Source of the DNA: Marinobacter halophilus | Lineage (GTDB): Bacteria; Pseudomonadota; Gammaproteobacteria; Pseudomonadales; Oleiphilaceae | Length of the DNA: 64,000 bases | Assembly (NCBI RefSeq): GCF_003007685.1 | Contig: NZ_PXNN01000016.1 | Span: forward strand, 1-64,000 | Direction: 5' to 3' | Program-made: the position numbers and the translations under genes | The notes under the pieces: generated by a model | Seen by the model: the letters and a program-made list of their open reading frames with translations, nothing else | Database searches by the model: none | What the model was told of the DNA's origin: nothing | Shown here: piece by piece, positions 54,707 to 62,097 of the stretch | Numbering within the stretch: position 1 is the stretch's first letter | Layout: the number at the start of each line of letters is the position of its first letter

Positions 54707-55606
54707 TCAGGCGGCCTGTTCCGCTTTCAGGGCATCCAGAATAACCCTGGCAAACTCTCTGGGCGAGTCTTCCTGAAGGAAATGACCGCCGCGCAGGGTG
54801 ATGTGTGGCTGGCCTAAAGCTCCCGGAATTCGGCGCTGCATGTGCCGATCCCCACCCCGGGTGATCGGGTCACCGTTGCTGAAGCAGGTGATAAAGGGTT
54901 TGCGCCATTTTTCCAGGGTTCGCCAAGCTTCGCGATTGGCGGCACTGGCGGGATCCTGCGGTGTTACCGGCACCAGCGCCGGGAAGGCGCGGGCGCCGGC
55001 CTTGAAAGCGGCATTGGGAAAGGGCGCTTCATAGGCTGCCATTTCATCAGCACTCAAGGCGCGTTCGGTGCCCAGTTGAATAATGCGGGCAACCGGGAAC
55101 CAGGGGCTGTGGCTGGCAAACGCCTTCCAGGCCCGGAACACCGCCGGGACCGGCGTGTCACCCGTAGGTAGCATGCCGTTGCCAACAATGATTCTGCTGA
55201 AGCGGCGGTGGTGCTCGGCAGCAAGCCTGAGCCCGAGCAGTGAGCCCCAGTTCTGGCATACCAGCGTAATATTGTGGAGATTCAGCGTGTCGATCCAGCG
55301 GGTCAGCCATCTCATGTGGTTGTCGTAGCTGTAATCGGCTACATCGGCTGGCTTGTCAGACTTCCCGAAACCGATCAAATCGGGCGCGAGCACCCGATGT
55401 CCGGCCTCTGCCACCGCCGGGATCATGTGCCGGTAAAGATAAGACCAGGATGGCTCGCCGTGCAGCATGATGACTGGATCTGCACCAGCAGGGCCTTCAT
55501 CGACGAAGTGCATCCGCAGGCCAGGCTCGACATCCAGGTAGTTCGCTTTGAAAGGATAATCCGGAAGGCTTGCGAAACGGGCTTCGTCGGTTCTCAGAAT
55601 ACGCAT
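54707..55606 (-). CDS. Haloalkane dehalogenase homologue with Asn at the nucleophile position
   Basis: 299 residues of the alpha/beta hydrolase fold, closest by eye to DhmA-type haloalkane dehalogenases: LRTDEARFASLPDYPF, HGEPSWSYLYRHMIP (oxyanion and halide Glu51), DLIGFGKSDKP, and a cap domain. In the family the nucleophile elbow reads Q-D-W-G; here it is Q-N-W-G, with Asn119 encoded by AAC. The other triad members, Asp246 (SNGDPITRGG) and His275 (GGHFLQED), and Trp120 remain. The enzyme may be inactive, rely on deamidation, or do something else. It converges with the thioesterase gene; no strong Shine-Dalgarno. Confidence 0.85.
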   Translation of the reverse strand: MRILRTDEARFASLPDYPFKANYLDVEPGLRMHFVDEGPAGADPVIMLHGEPSWSYLYRHMIPAVAEAGHRVLAPDLIGFGKSDKPADVADYSYDNHMRWLTRWIDTLNLHNITLVCQNWGSLLGLRLAAEHHRRFSRIIVGNGMLPTGDTPVPAVFRAWKAFASHSPWFPVARIIQLGTERALSADEMAAYEAPFPNAAFKAGARAFPALVPVTPQDPASAANREAWRTLEKWRKPFITCFSNGDPITRGGDRHMQRRIPGALGQPHITLRGGHFLQEDSPREFARVILDALKAEQAA

Positions 55607-55728
55607 GCCATCGACTGTCCTGACTGATTGGTTGCGTGACTGCCATTAAGACAATCGTCGGACGTCAGAATAAATCAGATGGAAAGCCGGTGTGTTTGAA
55701 TTGCGTAACAGTGCGTTGCCGGTTTGAA

Positions 55729-55977
55729 TCAGGATGCGATGCCAAACCGGCGCTCGGGGTTATCGATCCGGGCCAACGCTTCATCGCAACAGTTCAGGGC
55801 ACCGCAATCGTCTGCAGAGCAAAGGCCGATGGTGTTGCACTGAATAGCCTGATGGTCATTGCCTTGATTGCTGAATATCCGGTTCCGGGACAGCATAGAT
55901 CGGCAATGTCCGCACAGAAGCGTCGGCACTGCGCTGCCCTCGGCCAGAATAGCTGTGTAATGGGTGTTATCGGTCAT
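55729..55977 (-). CDS. Cysteine-rich small protein of unknown function
   Basis: 82 residues; I do not recognise the family. Eight Cys lie in two groups: C22-G-H-C25, and C47, C53, C58, C63, C64. The CxxC with His and the later cluster could bind zinc or an iron-sulfur centre, but no known ligand pattern fits exactly. It is a real gene on translation evidence: AGGAGG sits six bases before ATG 55977 on the minus strand. There is no signal peptide or membrane segment. The overlapping plus-strand frame has no such support. Confidence 0.65.
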   Translation of the reverse strand: MTDNTHYTAILAEGSAVPTLLCGHCRSMLSRNRIFSNQGNDHQAIQCNTIGLCSADDCGALNCCDEALARIDNPERRFGIAS

Positions 55978-56072
55978 AAAATCCTCCTGATACTTCAAAC
56001 ATAAGGTCAGAGTGTGACATTTCAAAGTCATCACAGAGTCCTCATTGATTTCAGTTTGAGCGGATATACGTA

Positions 56073-56423
56073 TCAGGCGTCAGGATCGACCACGGGGCGG
56101 CGGTTCGATCGTTTGTCTTCCCAGTCCAGATTTTTAGGATCGTACCAGTCGATTTTTTCCATGACTTTTTGGCGGGTGAGCCGGGAGAGAGTGGGCCACA
56201 GTTCCTTAAAGTCTTCCAGGCCCCTGTCACGCTGTTTTTGTTGTTTGCTTTGCAGGCGGTTGAGAATGCGCGGCAACTGCAAGGCTTCGCCGAGCTGGCC
56301 GGGTACCAGGACATCCTGCCCCATCACCTTGCGGCGGTGCATGCGGGCAGCCAGAACCTTTTGAAGCTGGGCCGCTGCCTCTAGGGCAGTTTCAACAGTA
56401 AATGTATCTGAGTCCAACAACAT
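56073..56423 (-). CDS. Hypothetical charged protein
   Basis: 116 residues that I do not recognise. It is predicted helical and hydrophilic, basic in the middle (RLQSKQQKQRDRG) and ends in an acidic/aromatic stretch (MEKIDWYDPKNLDWEDK). The Shine-Dalgarno is weak (AGGG adjacent to the ATG). It is divergent from the AI-2E permease and is preceded by the palindrome at 56451-56481. Confidence 0.5.
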   Translation of the reverse strand: MLLDSDTFTVETALEAAAQLQKVLAARMHRRKVMGQDVLVPGQLGEALQLPRILNRLQSKQQKQRDRGLEDFKELWPTLSRLTRQKVMEKIDWYDPKNLDWEDKRSNRRPVVDPDA

Positions 56424-56450
56424 ACCCTGTAATTGGTTGATTGTTAGCCT

Positions 56451-56481
56451 GCCACTATATCCCGAAGTTGGCTATAGTGGC
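56451..56481. promoter_or_regulatory. Palindrome between divergent genes
   Basis: GCCACTATA (56451-56459) and TATAGTGGC (56473-56481), perfect 9-bp arms around a 13-base spacer. Each arm contains a TATAGT, so -10-like hexamers face outward on both strands, toward the permease and toward the hypothetical gene. It could be a divergent promoter and operator for a dimeric regulator, or simply a hairpin. Confidence 0.45.
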
Positions 56482-56558
56482 CACGCTGTCGTGTTAGTCT
56501 GTTTTTCCAAAAATGTTCCGTCGCCGATGGACGCTTATGGCACCAGGACTCTAAGGTT

Positions 56559-57650
56559 ATGTACGCAAAACTTGAAACACGGACTTTTCTGGCGATGCTG
56601 GTGGGCGTTTCCATCGCCTTTGCCCTGTTGATGAAGCCTTTTTTCGGGCCGATTTTCTGGGCGATAGCCATTGCTCTGATTTTCTATCCTGTGCAGCAGC
56701 GACTGACACGCCGGTTTGGGGACCGTCCAAACATCAACGCCCTAATTACCCTGCTGGTATGTATGGTCATTGTGGTTCTTCCCGTGCTGGGCCTGGGTGC
56801 GGCGTTGATCACGGAAGGCTTGGGTATCTATCAAAAAATTCAGAGTGGCGACATCCGGCCCGGTGAATATATCGATCAGATTAACCAGTCGTTTCCGGCG
56901 ATTCAGGCCTTTCTCGGCCGGTTTGACATAGACTTTATGGAATTCCGGGATCGTGCGGTCAACGCGTTTCTGGGCGGTAGTCAATTTCTGGCCAAGCAGG
57001 CCTTTGGCATCGGCCAGAACACGTTTCAGTTCTTCCTAGGGCTGGCGTTGATGATCTACGTGGCGTTTTTCCTGATCAGGGACGGGCAGCAGCTGGTGGA
57101 GCTGCTCATTAAGGCCTTGCCGCTTGGGGACGAGCGTGAGCGCCTGCTGTTTGCCAAGTTTGCCGAAGTGACCCGGGCAACGGTTAAAGGCAACCTGTTT
57201 ATTGCGATTATTCAGGGCGGCCTTGGCGGGCTTATTTTCTGGATACTGGGGATTAATGGCGCGTTGCTGTGGGGGGTGGTGATGGCCATCTTCTCCCTGC
57301 TACCCGCCGTTGGCGCCGCTATTGTCTGGGTGCCTGCAGCGGTTTACCTTGCCGCCATTGGTGACATTATACCAGCGGTGATTCTGTCGGTTTATGGCAT
57401 GGTAATTATCGGCCTGGCCGACAACGTGTTGCGCCCGATTCTGGTGGGCCGTGATACCAAAATGCCGGATTATCTGGTGCTGTTATCAACCCTGGGTGGC
57501 TTGGTCATGTTTGGTATCAACGGGTTTGTGATGGGCCCGTTGGTGGCAGCACTGTTTATGGCGTTCTGGGGCATATTCATTCGGGAGTTCAGTGAAGAGT
57601 CCCGCCCTCGTTCTGGGGAGCGTGAGTCAGGTTCGGCAGAGAGCGACTAA
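56559..57650 (+). CDS. AI-2E family transporter
   Basis: 363 residues and about eight membrane helices, family PF01594 (formerly UPF0118): PFFGPIFWAIAIALIFYPV near the N-terminus, the loop containing IRDGQQLVELL, and LLPAVGAAIVWVPAAVYL then DNVLRPILVGRDTKMP, the most conserved block. Some members export autoinducer-2 and others Na+ or H+; the substrate is not predictable. The Ser/Arg/Glu-rich tail is cytoplasmic. Confidence 0.88.
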   Translation: MYAKLETRTFLAMLVGVSIAFALLMKPFFGPIFWAIAIALIFYPVQQRLTRRFGDRPNINALITLLVCMVIVVLPVLGLGAALITEGLGIYQKIQSGDIRPGEYIDQINQSFPAIQAFLGRFDIDFMEFRDRAVNAFLGGSQFLAKQAFGIGQNTFQFFLGLALMIYVAFFLIRDGQQLVELLIKALPLGDERERLLFAKFAEVTRATVKGNLFIAIIQGGLGGLIFWILGINGALLWGVVMAIFSLLPAVGAAIVWVPAAVYLAAIGDIIPAVILSVYGMVIIGLADNVLRPILVGRDTKMPDYLVLLSTLGGLVMFGINGFVMGPLVAALFMAFWGIFIREFSEESRPRSGERESGSAESD

Positions 57651-57746
57651 AGTATGGTAGGGTTGATGAATCGCCCGGGCTTGTGGGGATGGGCGCCACA
57701 CAATAATAAATAGACCGATACCCCTGAGGTATCAGGAGTAAGTCAG

Positions 57747-58157
57747 TTGTCTACGACGAACGCTTTCAGTAATCCGTTACGAAAGGTGGCTCTGGCCGCC
57801 GGTACCCTCGCCCTTCTTGTAACCACTTCCCTGGCCCAGGCCAACGATGTCGTCGCCCTCAAGCATGCCTTGTATGGCGCAGGCTATGACATCGAGAACG
57901 TCGGTCCAGTGCTGGACGATACAACCCGGGCAGAGTTGGAGCGCTTTCAGCGTGAGCAGGGGCTGGAGCCCAGTGGTGTTCTGAATGAACCCACCGAGCG
58001 CGCCCTTGGCCTGATTTCAGTCCAGCAAGCCGCAGGCGCGTCGGACCAGCCCGCGGCCGCGAGTGCACCGTTGGCAGCCGCAGGCGCCGCTGAACCTCAG
58101 GCCGCCGATGAAGCCGTCGAAGAGGAAGAGGAAGATAGTGGCTGGTCGCTCTGGTAA
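57747..58157 (+). CDS. Exported peptidoglycan-binding domain protein
   Basis: 136 residues. An N-terminal signal peptide (about 1-32, ending LAQAN) is followed by a peptidoglycan-binding type 1 fold (VALKHALYGAGYDIENVGPV to ERFQREQGLEPSGVLNEPTERAL). The remainder is an Ala/Pro-rich stretch and a very acidic tail EEEEEDSGWSLW. No catalytic domain is present. The start is TTG 57747, supported by AGGAG eight bases upstream; there is no in-frame ATG. Confidence 0.75.
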   Translation: MSTTNAFSNPLRKVALAAGTLALLVTTSLAQANDVVALKHALYGAGYDIENVGPVLDDTTRAELERFQREQGLEPSGVLNEPTERALGLISVQQAAGASDQPAAASAPLAAAGAAEPQAADEAVEEEEEDSGWSLW

Positions 58158-58163
58158 TTGCCG

Positions 58164-58215
58164 GCCCAACAAAAAAGCCCGCCTGGCATCCACCTGGCGG
58201 GCTTTTTTGTTGGGC
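58164..58215. terminator. Bidirectional terminator with 20-bp perfect stem
   Basis: 58164-58183 is an exact inverted copy of 58196-58215, with a 12-base loop. The stem has A6 and T6 tracts flanking a GCCCGCC core, so it can terminate both the peptidoglycan-binding gene and ilvD. Confidence 0.93.
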
Positions 58216-58232
58216 TCAGAGCGGCGCGGCGA

Positions 58233-60068
58233 TCAGTCCAGCTTGGAAAGATCCCTGACCGCGCCTTTGTCGGCGCTGGTTGCCAGCAGAGCGTAAGCTT
58301 TCAGTGCGGCCGATACTTTCCGGTCGCGCGGCAGCTCAGGCTTCCAGCCTTTGGCATCCCGTGCCTGGCGCCGTTGCCCAAGCACGTCATCGCTGACCTG
58401 CAGGTTGATCGAGCGCTCCGGAATGTTGATCAGGATGCTATCACCATCTTCGATCAGGCCGATGGCACCGCCGGCAGCGGCTTCTGGCGAAGCGTGACCG
58501 ATGGACAGGCCAGACGTACCACCGGAAAAACGCCCGTCGGTCAGCAGTGCGCAGTCCTTGCCCAGCCCTTTGGATTTCAGGTAACTGGTCGGGTACAGCA
58601 TTTCCTGCATGCCGGGGCCGCCCCGGGGGCCTTCGTAGCGAATGATGACGACGTCACCGGGTGTCACTTCATCGCTCAGAATACCGGCAACGGCAGCATC
58701 CTGGCTTTCAAACACCCGGGCCTTGCCTTCAAACACGTAAATGCTTTCATCCACGCCGGCGGTTTTCACCACGCAGCCATCCTGTGCGATGTTGCCGAAC
58801 AGCACTGCCAGGCCGCCCTCGGATGAATAGGCGTTTTCAACCGAACGGATGCAGCCCGTCTCGCGGTCTCCGTCCAGGCTTGGCCAGCGTGTAGACTGAC
58901 TGAAGGCGGTCTGGGTAGGGATGCCGGCGGGGCCGGCTTTATAGAATTCGACCACTTCCGGCGTCGGGGAGCGCATGATGTCCCAGAGCTCAAGCGCGTC
59001 TTTCATGGTTTTGCTGTGCACGGTTGGCAATTCGGCGTTGATCAGGCCGCCGCGCTCAAGCTCGCCCATGATGCCCATGATGCCGCCGGCACGGTGCACG
59101 TCTTCCATATGATACTTGGGAGAGTTGGGAGCGACTTTGCAAAGCTGCGGTATCTTTCTCGATAGCTGGTCGATCTCCGCCAGAGTGAACGCCACGCCGC
59201 CTTCCTGGGCCGCCGCCAACAAGTGCAGGATGGTATTGGTAGAGCCGCCCATGGCGATGTCCATCACCATGGCGTTTTCAAAGGCTGAGAGCGACGCAAT
59301 GCTGCGCGGTAGCACGCTGGCGTCATTGTGTTCGTAATAGCGCTTGGCATTCTCCACAATCTGTCGACCAGCATTCAGGAACAGTTGCTCGCGGTCGGCG
59401 TGGGTGGCCAGCATCGAGCCATTGCCCGGCAGAGCCAGGCCGATGGCCTCGGTCAGGCAGTTCATCGAGTTGGCGGTAAACATGCCACTACAGGAGCCAC
59501 AGGTCGGGCAGGCGCTGCGCTCATATTCGGCCACCATTTCGTCACTGGCGCTGGGGTCGGCTGCGATGACCATGGCATCGACCAGGTCCAGTTTGTGCTC
59601 GGAAAGCTTGGTTTTACCGGCTTCCATCGGGCCGCCGGAGACAAAGATGGTGGGGATGTTCAGGCGCAGGGCCGCCATCAGCATGCCCGGTGTGATCTTG
59701 TCGCAGTTGGAGATACACACCAGCGCATCGGCACAGTGGGCGTTGACCATATATTCGACAGAGTCGGCGATGATTTCACGGGAGGGCAGGGAATAGAGCA
59801 TGCCGTCGTGGCCCATGGCGATGCCGTCGTCGACAGCGATGGTGTTGAATTCTTTGGCAACGCCACCGGTAGCTTCGATTTCGCGGCAGACCAGCTGGCC
59901 CAGGTCTTTCAGGTGAACGTGACCGGGCACAAACTGGGTGAACGAGTTGGCGACGGCGATGATGGGTTTGCCGAAGTCTTCATTGGTCATGCCGGTGGCG
60001 CGCCAAAGGGCCCGAGCACCGGCCATATTGCGGCCAGCGGTTGATGTGTGAGAACGATACTGGGGCAT
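58233..60068 (-). CDS. ilvD: Dihydroxy-acid dehydratase
   Basis: The iron-sulfur dehydratase common to isoleucine and valine synthesis. It has 611 residues. Cluster Cys are in [10 protein letters not shown] (C122) and [17 protein letters not shown] (about 187-203). Other signatures: [24 protein letters not shown] and [11 protein letters not shown]. It is the long IlvD/Edd-family form close to E. coli. No attenuator leader is visible in the 151-base gap to the HDOD gene. Confidence 0.97.
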   Translation of the reverse strand: MPQYRSHTSTAGRNMAGARALWRATGMTNEDFGKPIIAVANSFTQFVPGHVHLKDLGQLVCREIEATGGVAKEFNTIAVDDGIAMGHDGMLYSLPSREIIADSVEYMVNAHCADALVCISNCDKITPGMLMAALRLNIPTIFVSGGPMEAGKTKLSEHKLDLVDAMVIAADPSASDEMVAEYERSACPTCGSCSGMFTANSMNCLTEAIGLALPGNGSMLATHADREQLFLNAGRQIVENAKRYYEHNDASVLPRSIASLSAFENAMVMDIAMGGSTNTILHLLAAAQEGGVAFTLAEIDQLSRKIPQLCKVAPNSPKYHMEDVHRAGGIMGIMGELERGGLINAELPTVHSKTMKDALELWDIMRSPTPEVVEFYKAGPAGIPTQTAFSQSTRWPSLDGDRETGCIRSVENAYSSEGGLAVLFGNIAQDGCVVKTAGVDESIYVFEGKARVFESQDAAVAGILSDEVTPGDVVIIRYEGPRGGPGMQEMLYPTSYLKSKGLGKDCALLTDGRFSGGTSGLSIGHASPEAAAGGAIGLIEDGDSILINIPERSINLQVSDDVLGQRRQARDAKGWKPELPRDRKVSAALKAYALLATSADKGAVRDLSKLD

Positions 60069-60219
60069 GGTGAGCTGCTTTCTCTCTGGTTATCTGGTTT
60101 GGACTAAAACGCAAAGGATACCAGATTCAACGGTAGTCGCATGGCTGTTTTGCCAGTGGGTGTTTACAATACGTAACAGTGACAAGAGTTTTCCAACAGA
60201 ATGTCAGGGGAGTCTGTAT

Positions 60220-61473
60220 ATGGGAGGCCAGGAAAGCCTGCCGCTGCGTCGTCTGAAAGATTTCCAGCCACTGGGCCGGTTGACGGATGATCAGCTTGTT
60301 TTGCTTGCCAGCCGGGCCGAGCGCAGAACCCACGGTCCGGGACAGCGGGTGATGGAAAGAGGCGTTCGGGACGGCCTGGACTACTTTCTGATTTCCGGGA
60401 AAATTGAGCTTGAGTCTGTTGATGGCCGCAAGACCGTCATCGAGGCAGAAACGGAGAAATCACTCAATCCCATTGCCCGGCTGCAGCCCCGGATGTATGA
60501 CGTTACGGCGGTAAAACCCTGTGAATTCCTGGTAATCGAGCAAGATATTCTCAATCAGATGTTACGGGCGGCACCGATAGCGCAGGTTGAGATGGACTCC
60601 GGTGATGGCGGCGGGGATGAGAGCGAAGAGCACCATTTGCTGATGGAGTTTTACTCTGAACTTCGATCTAACCAGGTCAAGTTGCCCAGTGTTCCGGATG
60701 TCGCCTGGAAAGTCCGGCGGGTGGTCGATAAAGAGGATTCCTCTGCACTGGAAGTGGCCAGCGCCGTGTCGGCCGATCCTGCCATGGCGGCAAAACTGGT
60801 CCGGTCCTGCAACAGTCCGCTGTATCGTGGTTTCAGTGACGTGCACAACGTTCGTGATGCCGTGGTTCGCCTGGGTATGCGGACCACCCGTCAGCTGGTG
60901 ACCGTGTTTGCCATGCGCGAAGTGTTCAAGACCCGGCGGACGGCACTGCAGAATGAGATGGAACAGCTGTGGCGGCATTCCCGTGAGGTGGCGGCCCTGT
61001 GTTGGGTGCTGGCTGACCATGCCACCCGGATCGATCCGGAAGAAGCTTTGCTGGCCGGGTTGCTGCACGATATCGGCATTGTGCCTGTGTTAGTGCAGGC
61101 GGAGCACCACGTCAATCTGTTTGCGGACGAGAAAAACCTCAAGCATGCGATGGCCGAACTTCGAGCGGATGTGGGGTGTGCTGTGCTTGAGAACTGGGAG
61201 TTCCCGAAAAGCTTTGTGCAGGCGGCCCGACACGCAGAAGACTGGCACTATGAGTGCCGCGAATCGACACCTCAGCTGGTTGATGTTGTGATTGTCGCGC
61301 AGTTGCATTCCATGATCGGCTCCAGTCAAAATGCCGGACTGCCCGCCTTCGACCAGGTTCCGGCCTGGCGCCGGTTGGGAGAGCTGGATCTCAATGCGTC
61401 CCGAAGTCTCGAGTTGCTGAGCGAGGCTCGTGGACGAGTCGATGAAGTTCAGAAACTCCTATCGATCCGATAA
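60220..61473 (+). CDS. Cyclic-nucleotide-binding-like/HDOD domain protein
   Basis: 417 residues. Residues 12-115 resemble a cNMP-binding (CAP-effector) domain: LGRLTDDQLVLLASRAERR, GQRVMERGVRDG, FLISGKIELES. Residues 155-340 are an HDOD domain (LPSVPDVAWKVRRVV, VSADPAMAAKLVRSCNS, LLAGLLHDIGIVP) that still has the H-D pair at 283-284. Such proteins act in signalling, motility or stress responses; the ligand is unknown. ATG 60220 has CAGGGGAG upstream. The next gene starts 30 bases later. Confidence 0.85.
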   Translation: MGGQESLPLRRLKDFQPLGRLTDDQLVLLASRAERRTHGPGQRVMERGVRDGLDYFLISGKIELESVDGRKTVIEAETEKSLNPIARLQPRMYDVTAVKPCEFLVIEQDILNQMLRAAPIAQVEMDSGDGGGDESEEHHLLMEFYSELRSNQVKLPSVPDVAWKVRRVVDKEDSSALEVASAVSADPAMAAKLVRSCNSPLYRGFSDVHNVRDAVVRLGMRTTRQLVTVFAMREVFKTRRTALQNEMEQLWRHSREVAALCWVLADHATRIDPEEALLAGLLHDIGIVPVLVQAEHHVNLFADEKNLKHAMAELRADVGCAVLENWEFPKSFVQAARHAEDWHYECRESTPQLVDVVIVAQLHSMIGSSQNAGLPAFDQVPAWRRLGELDLNASRSLELLSEARGRVDEVQKLLSIR

Positions 61474-61503
61474 CGTGCTCACGATGCCGGAGTCCGCTGC
61501 CCA

Positions 61504-62097
61504 GTGAATGACACTATTATGAATGTTCCTCTGTTTCCGCTGAATTCGATTGTGTTACCCAAGGGGCGCATTCCCCTTCAACTGTTTGAGCCTCGATACA
61601 TCGACATGCTGTCCCGGTGTATGAGGGAGGACCGTGGCTTTGTTGTTGTATTGCTACGTGAAGGTGCAGAAACGGCCAGTAAAGCGGCGTTCTACGATAT
61701 CGGTACGTACGTCCGGATCATCGATTTCCAGCAATTGGATAATGGTTTGTTGGGCATTACCGTTGAAGGTGAGCGGAAGGTGTCGGTGGTGCGTAGCTGG
61801 CAGCAGGACGATGGCCTGAACCTGGGGGATGTGGAATGTCTGCTCACTGAGGCGGAAAGCCCGGTGCCAGAGCACTACCATGAGTTGCCCTCGGTATTAC
61901 GCGCGCTGTTCCGTCACCCGGTGGTGGGTGACCTGGGCATGGAGGTAAACTACGAGGACGCCCGGGACGTTGGCTGGCGGCTGACCGAGCTGTTGCCATT
62001 AGACAAGCAGGAAAAGCAAAGACTGGCCGAGCTGCAGGATCCGCTGGAGCGGCTGGACCGGCTGCAGGAACTACTCGAAGCGCTTGAACAGAATTAA
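61504..62097 (+). CDS. LON substrate-binding domain protein
   Basis: 197 residues consisting only of the N-terminal substrate-binding domain of Lon (PF02190): VPLFPLNSIVLPKGRIPLQLFEPRY, DIGTYVRIIDFQQLDNGL and EGERKVSV. There is no AAA+ or protease part, so it is a free-standing domain; its role is unknown. The start is GTG 61504 (GGAG 11 bases upstream); ATG 61519 is a good alternative. It converges on the DedA-PAP2 gene with overlapping stop regions. Confidence 0.88.
   Translation: MNDTIMNVPLFPLNSIVLPKGRIPLQLFEPRYIDMLSRCMREDRGFVVVLLREGAETASKAAFYDIGTYVRIIDFQQLDNGLLGITVEGERKVSVVRSWQQDDGLNLGDVECLLTEAESPVPEHYHELPSVLRALFRHPVVGDLGMEVNYEDARDVGWRLTELLPLDKQEKQRLAELQDPLERLDRLQELLEALEQN

Noticed and set aside
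55636..56004. Plus-strand 122-codon frame opposite the Cys-rich gene
   Set aside because: It has no Shine-Dalgarno and no recognisable domain, while the minus-strand gene has a perfect AGGAGG at the right distance.
53708..58232. Genomic island
   Set aside because: Gene content is less conserved here, but there is no integrase, no attachment repeat, no tRNA junction and no evident change in base composition.
60069..60219. Branched-chain attenuator before ilvD
   Set aside because: No short frame rich in Ile, Val or Leu and no terminator-antiterminator pair could be seen on the minus strand.
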